DNA from: Nitrospira sp.
GTDB lineage: Bacteria; Nitrospirota; Nitrospiria; Nitrospirales; Nitrospiraceae
Length of the DNA stretch: 64,000 nucleotides
NCBI GenBank assembly: GCA_005116835.1
Contig: SWDM01000018.1
Coordinates: 301,893 to 365,892 of the forward strand
Direction: 5' to 3'
The notes beneath the pieces are model-generated. The model did not search any database. It was given only the letters and a program-made list of their open reading frames with translations, and had not been told where the DNA came from. A program made the position numbers and the translations under genes. Positions 42,030 to 50,096 of the stretch are shown piece by piece (positions within the stretch are counted from its first letter, which is position 1; the number at the start of each line of letters is the position of its first letter).

Positions 42030-44327
42030 CTAGGAGAATCCAAAAGTATGCCGGAGCCGTTCCCATATTCCGCCCCCATGCACCTCGCAGTAGACGCTGG
42101 GCTCTGTGCCTTCAATAAACACCTCCGACACCTGTTCGGGACATTGAGACGTGGCCAGCTGTCCGGTCTTCGGATCGATGACGCGGGTGACTACACCAGA
42201 CGGCGCGACGAATGCCGGAACGTTCGGTGGGATGATCCGGCGCGCGAGCTCCATCCAAATCGGTAAGGCCGCCTGTGATCCTGTTAGACGCAAGGCTCGT
42301 TCATCGTCGAATCCCACCCAAACCCCGATCACGACATCGGAGGTGTAGCCGACAAACCACGCGTCGCGATAGCCGTCGGTTGTGCCGGTTTTCCCTGCCA
42401 CCATGCCTTGAAGTCCGAGCACTTTGGCTTTGCTCGCCGTGCCACGCTGCATGACGCCTTCAAGCAGAGACGTCAACACATAGGCCCCTTGGGGCGAAGT
42501 CGCTTGTTGCCGATCTGGCACACCGTTCCATACGACGTCTCCCTGTCGATCTCTGGTCGATCGCACTGCGGTCGGCTTGACCGCAATCCCTCCATTGGCG
42601 ATCGCTCCATAGGCCGCCGTGATCTCCAATAAGGACACTGACGAGCTGCCCAGCGCCACCGACGACAAATCGTTGCCGATCGCGCTTGTCAGGCCAAGAC
42701 GGCGCAGCAACTGCACAATCGACTTCGTTCCCACGGTTTTGGCCGCCTGAACCGCCGGCACATTGAGCGACTGTTCCAACGCACTCCGCAGGGTGATCGG
42801 CCCATGAAATTGCTTATCGTAGTTCTGTGGAGACCAGGGACCGGTCTGCGATTCAAAAGTCACCGGTTCGTCTGCCAACAAGCTCGCCGCAGTCAACTGG
42901 CCGACTTGGCCATCACGGGCCGCTTCCAACGCCGCAAGATAGACGAAGGGTTTGAAGAGGGAACCTGGTTGCCGATGCGCCTGGACTGCCCGATTGAACT
43001 GACTTCGCCGATAATCTCGCCCTCCGGCCAAGGCTAGGACATATCCGGTCTTGGGATCGAGCACCACCACAGCCCCTTGCACCGGCTCCGACTCACTCTT
43101 GAGATTAGGATGGGTAGCTTCTAATTTGGCCAGTCCCTTCTCAAGCGATTCGGTAGCCGCCTGCTGGATCATCGGGTCGAGTGTACTATCGATCCGCAAA
43201 CCCTCGGGCAACGGCACGACGCCTGCCTCCTCCACCTCCCGAAGTACCGCATCGACGAAATAGGGCGCATCGGTCAGGACGTCTTCTGACGGAGTGACGC
43301 GCACCGGTGCTTGAACGGCGCGTTCCCATGCTTCATCCGTCAGAAGGCCGGTTTGCCGAAGCCGCCGTAACACGACGTCACGCCGGCCCTTCGCCAATTC
43401 AGGATGTTTCGTCGGAGCATAGCTATTCGGCCCCTTGATCAGACCCGCAATCATCGCGACCTCTTCGACCGTCAATTCTTGGAGGGTCTTGCCGAAATAG
43501 CGATGGGCCGCCTCGCTCACTCCATAGATCGAAACGAATCCTGCCTGTCCGAGATAGATTTCATTCAAATAGCTTTCCAGGATATTTTGTTTCGAATACT
43601 TGACCTCCAGCACCAGCGCCGCCAAGGCCTCCTTGAATTTTCGCCCCATCGTCCGCTGCGGCGAGTAAAATAAATTCTTCGCCAGCTGCTGTGTAATGGT
43701 GCTGCCGCCCTGCACCACCCCGCCCTTCGTGAAATTGGTCCAGAGTGCCCGCCCTACGGCTACCGGATCGATACCGAAATGGGTATAAAAGCGGTGATCT
43801 TCGATGGTCAGAACTGTCTCGATGACCCGTGGAGGAATCTGTGCCAACGGAATCCATTCGCGCACTTGCCGTGACTCACCCCGCACACCGCTCAGGAGTT
43901 CCGGTTCCAGAAAGATGGGAAACAGCGCGGTCCCATCAAGCGGAGAAACGACATCCGTGACCCGACCCTGATCCAACGGCAATTTCACCATGACCGCACC
44001 GACATGGCCCTCCGGTTGCGGATGAAGATAGACCGTCAGGGCTTCCTCGTTCAGCTGAAAATCACCGGGAGACTGCACCGGCGCAGTGACTCGCCGATAA
44101 CCCAGCCGTTGTAGCCGCTCGAGGAGGTGGCTATGCGCAAGTGAGAGGTCTGGTTGCAGCAGGAAAGGCCCACTGTATAGGCGCAGAGGAGGATGCTCAT
44201 CGCTCTTGGGCAGGGCAAGAAAGGTTGCCAGATACGATCCATAGGCCACAACGACGAGGCTGAGAACGCCAAGGATGCCGGCTAAGGCTATGGCCGAATA
44301 TTTCACCCAACGGGCAGTTCTATTCAC
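42030..44327 (-). CDS. Class A penicillin-binding protein (PBP1b-like, bifunctional)
   Basis: A 765-residue envelope enzyme that polymerises and crosslinks peptidoglycan. N-terminal membrane anchor (about 12-33), a UB2H-like region with GYRRVTAPVQSPGDFQL, then the glycosyltransferase with TIEDHRFYTHFGIDP and QGGSTITQQLAKNLF. The transpeptidase has PGSLFKPFVY (S-x-x-K), SLN and KTGTTDGYRDAWFVG. All catalytic motifs are intact. It lies upstream of bactofilin on the same strand. PBP1b versus PBP1a is by layout. Confidence 0.95.
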   Translation of the reverse strand: MNRTARWVKYSAIALAGILGVLSLVVVAYGSYLATFLALPKSDEHPPLRLYSGPFLLQPDLSLAHSHLLERLQRLGYRRVTAPVQSPGDFQLNEEALTVYLHPQPEGHVGAVMVKLPLDQGRVTDVVSPLDGTALFPIFLEPELLSGVRGESRQVREWIPLAQIPPRVIETVLTIEDHRFYTHFGIDPVAVGRALWTNFTKGGVVQGGSTITQQLAKNLFYSPQRTMGRKFKEALAALVLEVKYSKQNILESYLNEIYLGQAGFVSIYGVSEAAHRYFGKTLQELTVEEVAMIAGLIKGPNSYAPTKHPELAKGRRDVVLRRLRQTGLLTDEAWERAVQAPVRVTPSEDVLTDAPYFVDAVLREVEEAGVVPLPEGLRIDSTLDPMIQQAATESLEKGLAKLEATHPNLKSESEPVQGAVVVLDPKTGYVLALAGGRDYRRSQFNRAVQAHRQPGSLFKPFVYLAALEAARDGQVGQLTAASLLADEPVTFESQTGPWSPQNYDKQFHGPITLRSALEQSLNVPAVQAAKTVGTKSIVQLLRRLGLTSAIGNDLSSVALGSSSVSLLEITAAYGAIANGGIAVKPTAVRSTRDRQGDVVWNGVPDRQQATSPQGAYVLTSLLEGVMQRGTASKAKVLGLQGMVAGKTGTTDGYRDAWFVGYTSDVVIGVWVGFDDERALRLTGSQAALPIWMELARRIIPPNVPAFVAPSGVVTRVIDPKTGQLATSQCPEQVSEVFIEGTEPSVYCEVHGGGIWERLRHTFGFS

Positions 44328-44356
44328 AATTATGGAACCTCACCACAGCATAACCA

Positions 44357-44525
44357 AAAAGCGAGATGCGCGAGAAAAGCGAGATGGAGGAACGTTCAGG
44401 GTTCGAGGTTTCCGAAAACTGGAGCCGTCGAACTAGACACCATGAACTTTACACTTCGGCCATGAATGACGCAATTCTCTCGCCAATCATACTCGTCGCG
44501 CCTGTCACGCGCGTCACGCGTCGCG
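44357..44525. repeat. Word-repeat region with GCGAGAAAAGCGAG and CGTCACGCGTCGCG words
   Basis: Left words aaaaagcgagatgcgcgaga with aaagcgagatgg; right words cgcctgtcacgcgcgtcacg with cgtcgcgcgtcccg. Pairing is imperfect. It spans the PBP promoter region and the last codons of the symporter gene. Similar words occur at 595-632 and 35040-35170. Confidence 0.4.
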
Positions 44526-45932
44526 CGTCCCGATCTTCTGAGGCAGGAGTGAGCCGGCAACCATCCCAGCAACGGCCATTACAAACCCGGTCAGTTGAGG
44601 GTGCCAGATCGAGCCGGATGAACCGAATAGTTGCAGCCCCATCCAGGTTGCCAACCCGGCGACAAAGGCGCACAAGGCCCCCTGTGTGGTCGATCGGGAC
44701 CAAAAAAGCCCGGCACAGAGTGGGACAAACGCTGCAACCAACGTCACCTCATAGGTACCCACCACAAGCTGGTAGATGCTGGAATTGGAGGTAAGAGCGA
44801 TCGTCAACACCAGGACGGCAAAGATCACCACAACCAGCCGCATGACACGAAGAAATTCCCGATCGCTGAGGTGCGGCAGCAATCCTTTGATGACGTTCTC
44901 GCTCAGTATCACCGACGGCGCCAACAGGGTCGCGCTGGCACAACTCATCACCGCCGAAAGGACCGCCCCGAAAAATACAACCTGCGCAAAGACCGGCGTG
45001 TGCTGCATGATCAACGTCGGCAACACAAGCTGGGAATCCTGCGCGAGGAGCGTATTAAAGAGCGCCGGATCGATCAGCGTGGCTGCATAGGCCAAAAACA
45101 TCGGCACGAAACAGAAGCAGAAGTAAAGCGTGCCGCCCAGTAGCGATCCGCGCACAGCCGTGCGTTCGTCCTTCGCCGAAGTGACGCGTTGGAATACGTC
45201 TTGTTGCGGAATCGACCCCAACATCATCGTCATCCAGGCCCCGACGAAGGGAACCCAGGCCGCGAACGTAGCAGGCGGAAAGAAATCCAACTTGCCGGCT
45301 GCAGCCGCATGTTCGATCACAACACCGACCCCCCCGACCAACCCGCTGACGATAGACGCGATATAGACCAGCCCTCCCATGATGACGGAAATCTGGACAA
45401 AGTCCAAAATGGCGACGGAAAACATGCCACCGAAGGCCGTATAGGCCAACACGATCACTGCGCCGATCACCATCCCGACCGGCTGACTCACTGCGCCATC
45501 CGTGACCACGTTCAACACTAATCCGAACACTTTGAACTGCGCCGCTACCCATCCGAGATAGGAGGCCGCGATACAGAGAGCACAGAGAACCTCAACCACG
45601 CGGTTGTACCGCAGACGATAGAAGTCGCCGACGGTCAGGAGGTTCAAGCGATAGAAACGAGGGGCAAAGAATAACCCCACCAGGATCAAGGCGAGGCTCG
45701 ATCCAAAGGGATCTGCAACCACACCTCGCAACCCCTCCTTTACAAATGTGGCTGAGATACCGAGTACGGCCTCGGCGCCAAACCAGGTCGCAAAAACCGT
45801 GGCTATCACGATCGGTAGGGGCAAGCTCCGACCGGCAACCGCAAAATCCTTTGCAGTGTGGACCCGCCTGGCGGCAGCCAGCCCTATTCCCACTGAGAGG
45901 AGCAGGTAGAGGATGACGAATCCAAGAATCAT
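44514..45932 (-). CDS. Sodium:solute symporter family protein
   Basis: A 472-residue protein with 12-13 hydrophobic segments of the SSS family. Family marks: AARRVHTAKDFAVAGRSLPL near the N-terminus, TWFGAEAVLGISATFVKEG (TM2 with sodium-site residues), GGMFSVAILDFVQ and PQQDVFQRVTSAKDERTA. These resemble proline/pantothenate-type transporters and SSS members next to regulators. The substrate cannot be named. The last codons (SLLPQKIGTRDA) run into a repeat-rich intergenic region. Confidence 0.92.
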   Translation of the reverse strand: MILGFVILYLLLSVGIGLAAARRVHTAKDFAVAGRSLPLPIVIATVFATWFGAEAVLGISATFVKEGLRGVVADPFGSSLALILVGLFFAPRFYRLNLLTVGDFYRLRYNRVVEVLCALCIAASYLGWVAAQFKVFGLVLNVVTDGAVSQPVGMVIGAVIVLAYTAFGGMFSVAILDFVQISVIMGGLVYIASIVSGLVGGVGVVIEHAAAAGKLDFFPPATFAAWVPFVGAWMTMMLGSIPQQDVFQRVTSAKDERTAVRGSLLGGTLYFCFCFVPMFLAYAATLIDPALFNTLLAQDSQLVLPTLIMQHTPVFAQVVFFGAVLSAVMSCASATLLAPSVILSENVIKGLLPHLSDREFLRVMRLVVVIFAVLVLTIALTSNSSIYQLVVGTYEVTLVAAFVPLCAGLFWSRSTTQGALCAFVAGLATWMGLQLFGSSGSIWHPQLTGFVMAVAGMVAGSLLPQKIGTRDA

Positions 45933-46001
45933 GAAGAGCGCTTATGCATAAGTGTTGGCGATTCTAGCGAGGCTTCGGCACGCGTGCAACGGCAGAGAGG
46001 A

Positions 46002-46086
46002 TCTGGTTCCTCTGGTCTCTCTCGTCCTCTGGTCTGGCTGGTTCAACCAAAACAAACAAGACAGACCAGATAAACAAGAAAGACCA
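46002..46086. repeat. Word-repeat hairpin with CTGGTT / AACCAG words
   Basis: Left arm ctggttcctctggtctctct with cgtcctctggtctggctg; right arm aaccaaaacaaacaagacag and accagataaacaagaaagac. It lies between the divergent symporter and secreted-protein genes. Confidence 0.6.
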
Positions 46087-46153
46087 GCGAGCCCCCTGTT
46101 CTCATAAGCAGGCGCATGGTAGGCTAATATCAGTGGTACCAATAGGAACGTCT

Positions 46154-46645
46154 ATGGGAAATCACAACTTCCATCATCGAGAATTCACTCGAAGGACAGC
46201 CAAGCTGTTGCCACAGTTCCTCATCGGAGCGATCGGAATAGGGATGGTCTTGGCCTGGCTACCGGCCCAGGCGAGCGAGTCGCAGATACCATGGGAATGT
46301 TCCAGTTATACCGGCGACGCACAAACCCGTTGCGTAGAAGGCTTTGCCGAATCCCAACGCAACCAAATTGCAACGCTCCAAGGAACGTTACGGGCCCAAC
46401 AAGAAACCGTCAATATCTTAAAAGATCAGCTCGACCGTCAGACATCCACCAGTACTGCGTTGCAACGTCAATTAGCGCAGCCACCTGTTATCGTACAAAC
46501 GATCCCACCTCTCTATACCTACCCACTTTTAGGCCTCAGCCTATACCTGGGCAGTTCCTGGATCTACGGACCGCCATTTATTTACCGCCCATACATCTAC
46601 AGCCCACACTTCTATGGATCACGCCACTGGGGCTACCGGTGGTAA
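46154..46645 (+). CDS. Secreted protein with coiled coil and tyrosine/proline-rich tail
   Basis: A 163-residue protein starting MGNHNFHHREFTRR, with a hydrophobic signal LIGAIGIGMVLAWLPAQA and cleavage before SESQ. Cysteines C-SSYTGDAQTR-C may pair. A helical heptad region (RNQIATLQGTLRAQQETVNI with LKDQLDRQ) is followed by a Y/P-rich tail ending HFYGSRHWGYRW. Coiled-coil plus aromatic tail suggests an envelope-associated structural protein. The ribosome site aggaacg sets the start; a frame reaches 46133. Confidence 0.75.
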   Translation: MGNHNFHHREFTRRTAKLLPQFLIGAIGIGMVLAWLPAQASESQIPWECSSYTGDAQTRCVEGFAESQRNQIATLQGTLRAQQETVNILKDQLDRQTSTSTALQRQLAQPPVIVQTIPPLYTYPLLGLSLYLGSSWIYGPPFIYRPYIYSPHFYGSRHWGYRW

Positions 46646-46710
46646 TGGGGTCTTCCTGACATCGATTCGCCTTCTTGTGTGTAGCAGGTTCGAAAAATCA
46701 TTGTGACTTG

Positions 46711-46834
46711 CAGGATGCTCAAAATGGCCGTCCAGCGAGGCCGCAGGCGAGTCGAAACCGAAGGCGTACCCTTGGGGTACGTTGAGGATTTCGACGAACC
46801 GAGAACGCTGCTGGCGGACTATTTCAGCATCCTG
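46711..46834. repeat. Family A hairpin repeat, copy A4
   Basis: Terminal arms caggatgctcaaaatggccg / cggactatttcagcatcctg, middle arms gcgagtcgaaacc / ggatttcgacgaacc and core aaggcgtacccttg with gggtacgttgagg. It differs from A3 at several stem positions in both arms (tatcga to agtcga, and tcgatg to tcgacg). It lies between two plus-strand genes. Confidence 0.85.
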
Positions 46835-46941
46835 TTAAAAATAATTGTCTTGAGCCCTGCCGCAGCATCGCATACTCTAGGCAAATTAAGGACTCGCACT
46901 TTCAGGTCCATTGCAGTCACACATAAAAGAAAGGACAGCTC

Positions 46942-47631
46942 ATGCGCTTCATTGTCTCTTGTTTGGCGACCCTGCTCTGCCTTGGAACCACTACGGCCTT
47001 CGCGGCAGCCCAAGAACCAACGACCGACGATCAAAAGACTCTCTATGCATTGGGATTGGCCATCAGCCAATCACTCGGCACCTTCAGCTTAAACGAGGCT
47101 GAGCTCGATGTTGTAAAGTCCGGCATCACCGATGGAGTCTTTAAAAAGACCCCCAAGGTAGACCTCCAGACATTCGGCCCGAAGATTCAACAACTGCAAC
47201 AGGCCCGCGCTTCTGCTTTGGCAGAAGTGGAGAAGAAAGCCGGCGCTGCGTTCCTCACGAAAGCCGCAGCAGAGTCCGGCGCGAAAAAAACCGAGTCCGG
47301 CGCGATTCTCGTGACCATCAAGGAAGGAAAAGGCGCAACTCCGAAAGTCACGGACACGGTGAAGGTGCATTACCATGGCACCTTGACCGACGGAACGGTG
47401 TTCGATAGTTCCGTCAAGCGGGGCGAACCGGCCACGTTCGGACTGAATCAAGTGATCAAGTGCTGGACCGAAGGGGTGCAGCAGATAAAGGTCGGGGGCA
47501 AGAGCAAATTGGTCTGCCCGTCCGCTATTGCCTACGGAGACAAAGGCGCGCCTCCCATGATCAAGCCAGGCGCAACATTGGTGTTCGAGGTAGAACTCCT
47601 TGAAATCGTGACCAAGGAAGCCCCCCACTGA
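46942..47631 (+). CDS. FKBP-type peptidyl-prolyl isomerase (FkpA/Mip-like)
   Basis: A 229-residue secreted isomerase: signal peptide ([20 protein letters not shown]), an N-terminal dimerisation helix region ([20 protein letters not shown]) and a C-terminal FKBP domain with [37 protein letters not shown] and [20 protein letters not shown]. Active-site aromatic and aspartate residues are present. FkpA-type proteins help fold periplasmic proteins. Strong ribosome site aaagga. Its stop is followed by a hairpin at 47646. Confidence 0.95.
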   Translation: MRFIVSCLATLLCLGTTTAFAAAQEPTTDDQKTLYALGLAISQSLGTFSLNEAELDVVKSGITDGVFKKTPKVDLQTFGPKIQQLQQARASALAEVEKKAGAAFLTKAAAESGAKKTESGAILVTIKEGKGATPKVTDTVKVHYHGTLTDGTVFDSSVKRGEPATFGLNQVIKCWTEGVQQIKVGGKSKLVCPSAIAYGDKGAPPMIKPGATLVFEVELLEIVTKEAPH

Positions 47632-47645
47632 AGTCTTCACAAGGT

Positions 47646-47668
47646 CGAGCGGGAGAGTTTCCCGCTCG
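47646..47668 (+). terminator. Hairpin after the FKBP gene
   Basis: Stem cgagcggga / tcccgctcg with a gagtt loop, extended outward by a wobble and two more pairs (ggt / gcc). No clear T-run follows, so this may be a Rho-assisted or 3'-stabilising structure. Confidence 0.55.
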
Positions 47669-47689
47669 GCCTCGTGCCCTTTCCCACGC

Positions 47690-47972
47690 GCATCGAACGA
47701 GCAGACCAGATCTAATTACCAATCCAAGCTTGCTTGTTTTCTCTCTCCTGGAAGGGCACCAGGCTTCTCCCTCCACCATCCCTCCAAGCTCGCTCGTTGT
47801 CTCTTCAGGGATGGGCGCCGATTGATCTTCTACTGCGCGCGTCTAACCAAATGCCTCCAATTTTCCACACCTCTTTAGGGGAGTGGCCAGGATGCCCTTT
47901 ACTGCGCGCATCGAACGAGCACATTCTTATCGTGCGCGTTCTGCGAGCAAGAAGGGCGCCTGGCCGCTCCCC
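47690..47972. repeat. Family B composite repeat, copy B5
   Basis: The complete hairpin is 47878-47972: ggggagtggccaggatgccc / gggcgcctggccgctcccc with the loop core tgcgcgcatcgaacgagcac, attcttatc and gtgcgcgttctgcgagca. Upstream (47690-47877) are partial copies: gcgcatcgaacgagcag, two ccaagctcgctcgttgtctc-like words and the left half gggatgggcgccgattgatc ttctactgcgcgcgtc without its right half. It contains no gene. Confidence 0.8.
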
Positions 47973-48100
47973 CTCCCCCCTCTTGCAGTTTCTCCCCTCT
48001 AACCCGTACACTAGTGTCTTCGCGATCCAGCCTGGCCTGAACAGTCCTGCCCGATCGTCACTCAGCTGATCAATCATGTACTCTGTCGTTCGGTAGCTCT

Positions 48101-49945
48101 ATGCCACCTACAATTCTCTTGAGCTGCGAGTCCATCAGCAAAACCTACGGTGTTAAACCGTTGTTTACTGATTTATCGGTTGGGTTGGCCGAGGGCGACC
48201 ATGTCGGATTGGTCGGCCCAAACGGCTCCGGCAAATCGACCCTGCTGAAAATCATGGCAGGGCTTGAAGAGCCGGATGAGGGGACTAGATCGATGCGCCG
48301 GCAACTGCGCGTCGGCTACGTTCCACAAGAACCGTTATTTGACGGAGCCCATACGATCGAGGAAGTGCTTGCCCAGGTTCTCATCGACGAAGGTCACGAT
48401 CCCCACGACCATAGCGGCCGCACGGCCGCGGCGCTCAGCCTGGGAGAATTTCCCGCAACCGATCAATCTACGGCTACGCTCTCCGGAGGGTGGAAAAAAC
48501 GCCTGGCCATCGTCCGCTCGCTGATGCTGGAACCGGATGTTCTGCTGATGGACGAACCGACTAACCATTTGGATGTCGAAGGCATACTCTGGCTAGAACG
48601 ATTGTTACGGGCAGAAGCCCGCGCTTTTCTCGTCGTCAGCCATGATCGCCGTTTTCTGGAAGCCGTGACATCGCGGATGATCGAGCTCAATCGCAGTTAT
48701 CCCACCGGCGCATTCGAAGCCAAAGGCAACTACAGTGATTTCCTGGAACAGCGGGACGCTGCGCTGCACGCACAAGCCAACTATGAAGCGTCATTGGCCA
48801 ACCGTGTCCGCCGCGAAGTGGAGTGGCTCCGGCGCGGGCCCAAAGCCCGCACGACGAAGGCCAAATCGCGGATCGACTCAGCCGGACGTTTGATCGAGGA
48901 ACTGAATAGCGCCGATGCCAGGAAAGACCAGGGCACGGCCGGCATCAATTTTACCGCATCGGGACGCAGGTCAAAACAGCTGGTCGAGGCGACGCAGCTC
49001 TGCAAATCGCTGGGCGGACGGCCGATCGTCATGAATCTCGACCTGCTGCTCGGACCGGGCCAGCGCATCGGATTGCTGGGTCCGAACGGAAGTGGAAAGA
49101 GCACCCTGCTCAAGCTCATCGCCGGAACTCTCAAGCCTGACGCAGGCACCATCACCCGCGCGGACAAACTGCGCGTGGTCACGTTCGAGCAGCATCGTGA
49201 ATCGCTAGACCAATCCTGCTCGCTCCGTCGAGCCCTCGCCCCACACGGCGACTCGGTCGTCTATCAAGACCGATCGGTGCATCTCGTCTCTTGGGCGAAA
49301 CGGTTTCTCTTCCGAGCAGAGCAACTGGACCTCCCCGTCTCCCGCCTCTCCGGAGGTGAACAGGCGCGGCTGCTCATCGCCAGGCTCATGCTCCAGCCTG
49401 CAGATCTGTTGATCCTTGACGAGCCGACGAATGACTTAGATATTCCGACGCTTGATGTCCTGGAAGACAGTCTGGTGGAGTTTCCAGGCGCCTTGATGTT
49501 GGTGACACATGACCGATGGCTCTTAGACCGAGTCTCCACCATGCTGCTCGCACTGGACGGCACAGGCCAGACAGAATGGTTCGCCGACTATGCGCAATGG
49601 GAGTCGGCGCAAGAGCGCAAAGCAGCAGAACAGGCTCGGGCTTCGTCATCACGCCCCTCCAAAACATCCCGATCCGAATCGGAATCGAATCCGAAACCCA
49701 AAAAGACAGGCCTGTCCTATCGGGAGCAAAAGGAATGGGCCAAGATGGAGGAGAGAATTCTCCAAGCCGAGAAAACCATCGCCTCCTGCCAGGCCGCCGT
49801 GGAAGATCCCACCATCGTATCCAACGCAGCGGTGCTACAAGAAAGATCCGCGGCGCTGGAAGCAGCCCGCACAGCCGCAGAGCGGCTCTATAACCGCTGG
49901 ACCGAACTCGAAGGAAAACAGACGGAGCCGGCGGGACAGCCCTAG
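48101..49945 (+). CDS. uup: ABC-F family ATPase, Uup-like
   Basis: A 614-residue soluble protein with two ATPase domains: GPNGSGKSTLLKI and GPNGSGKSTLLKLIAG (Walker A), LSGGWKKRLAIVRSL and LSGGEQARLLIARLML (signatures), DEPTNHLD and DEPTNDLD (Walker B). A linker (arginine-rich RRGPKARTTKAKSRIDSAGR) joins them, and the C-terminal 80 residues form a basic coiled coil as in Uup, which binds DNA or ribosomes. The gene stands alone behind the B5 repeat. The Uup call rests on the linker and C-terminal extension. Confidence 0.9.
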   Translation: MPPTILLSCESISKTYGVKPLFTDLSVGLAEGDHVGLVGPNGSGKSTLLKIMAGLEEPDEGTRSMRRQLRVGYVPQEPLFDGAHTIEEVLAQVLIDEGHDPHDHSGRTAAALSLGEFPATDQSTATLSGGWKKRLAIVRSLMLEPDVLLMDEPTNHLDVEGILWLERLLRAEARAFLVVSHDRRFLEAVTSRMIELNRSYPTGAFEAKGNYSDFLEQRDAALHAQANYEASLANRVRREVEWLRRGPKARTTKAKSRIDSAGRLIEELNSADARKDQGTAGINFTASGRRSKQLVEATQLCKSLGGRPIVMNLDLLLGPGQRIGLLGPNGSGKSTLLKLIAGTLKPDAGTITRADKLRVVTFEQHRESLDQSCSLRRALAPHGDSVVYQDRSVHLVSWAKRFLFRAEQLDLPVSRLSGGEQARLLIARLMLQPADLLILDEPTNDLDIPTLDVLEDSLVEFPGALMLVTHDRWLLDRVSTMLLALDGTGQTEWFADYAQWESAQERKAAEQARASSSRPSKTSRSESESNPKPKKTGLSYREQKEWAKMEERILQAEKTIASCQAAVEDPTIVSNAAVLQERSAALEAARTAAERLYNRWTELEGKQTEPAGQP

Positions 49946-49950
49946 CGGCG

Positions 49951-50053
49951 CTGGTTCATTTGGTTTATTTGGTTTGTCTTGTTTGTTTGGTTAAACAAAA
50001 TCAACCAAAAGAACAAAACAAACCAGATGAACCAGGCCAACCAGAAAGACCAG
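49951..50053. repeat. Word-repeat hairpin with CTGGTTTGTTTGGTT / AACCAAACAAACC arms
   Basis: Left arm ctggttcatttggtttattt with ggtttgtcttgtttgtttgg; right arm aaaacaaaatcaaccaaaag, aacaaaacaaaccagatgaa and ccaggccaaccag. It is the longest element of this type and lies between the Uup-like and MltC genes. Confidence 0.65.
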
Positions 50054-50096
50054 CCGGTTGCTTTGCAGCTCACGGAAACATCTGTAGAATGCACCC

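Noticed and set aside
640..47972. The tandem hairpin families as a CRISPR array
   Set aside because: Copies are dispersed, palindromic along their whole length, and not separated by uniform spacers; no cas genes are present.
49516..49994. Plus-strand frames within and after the 3' end of uup, including a glutamine/asparagine-rich peptide near 49960-50164
   Set aside because: They are shadows of uup or translations of the ctggtttg word repeat; the low-complexity peptide is a by-product of the repeat.
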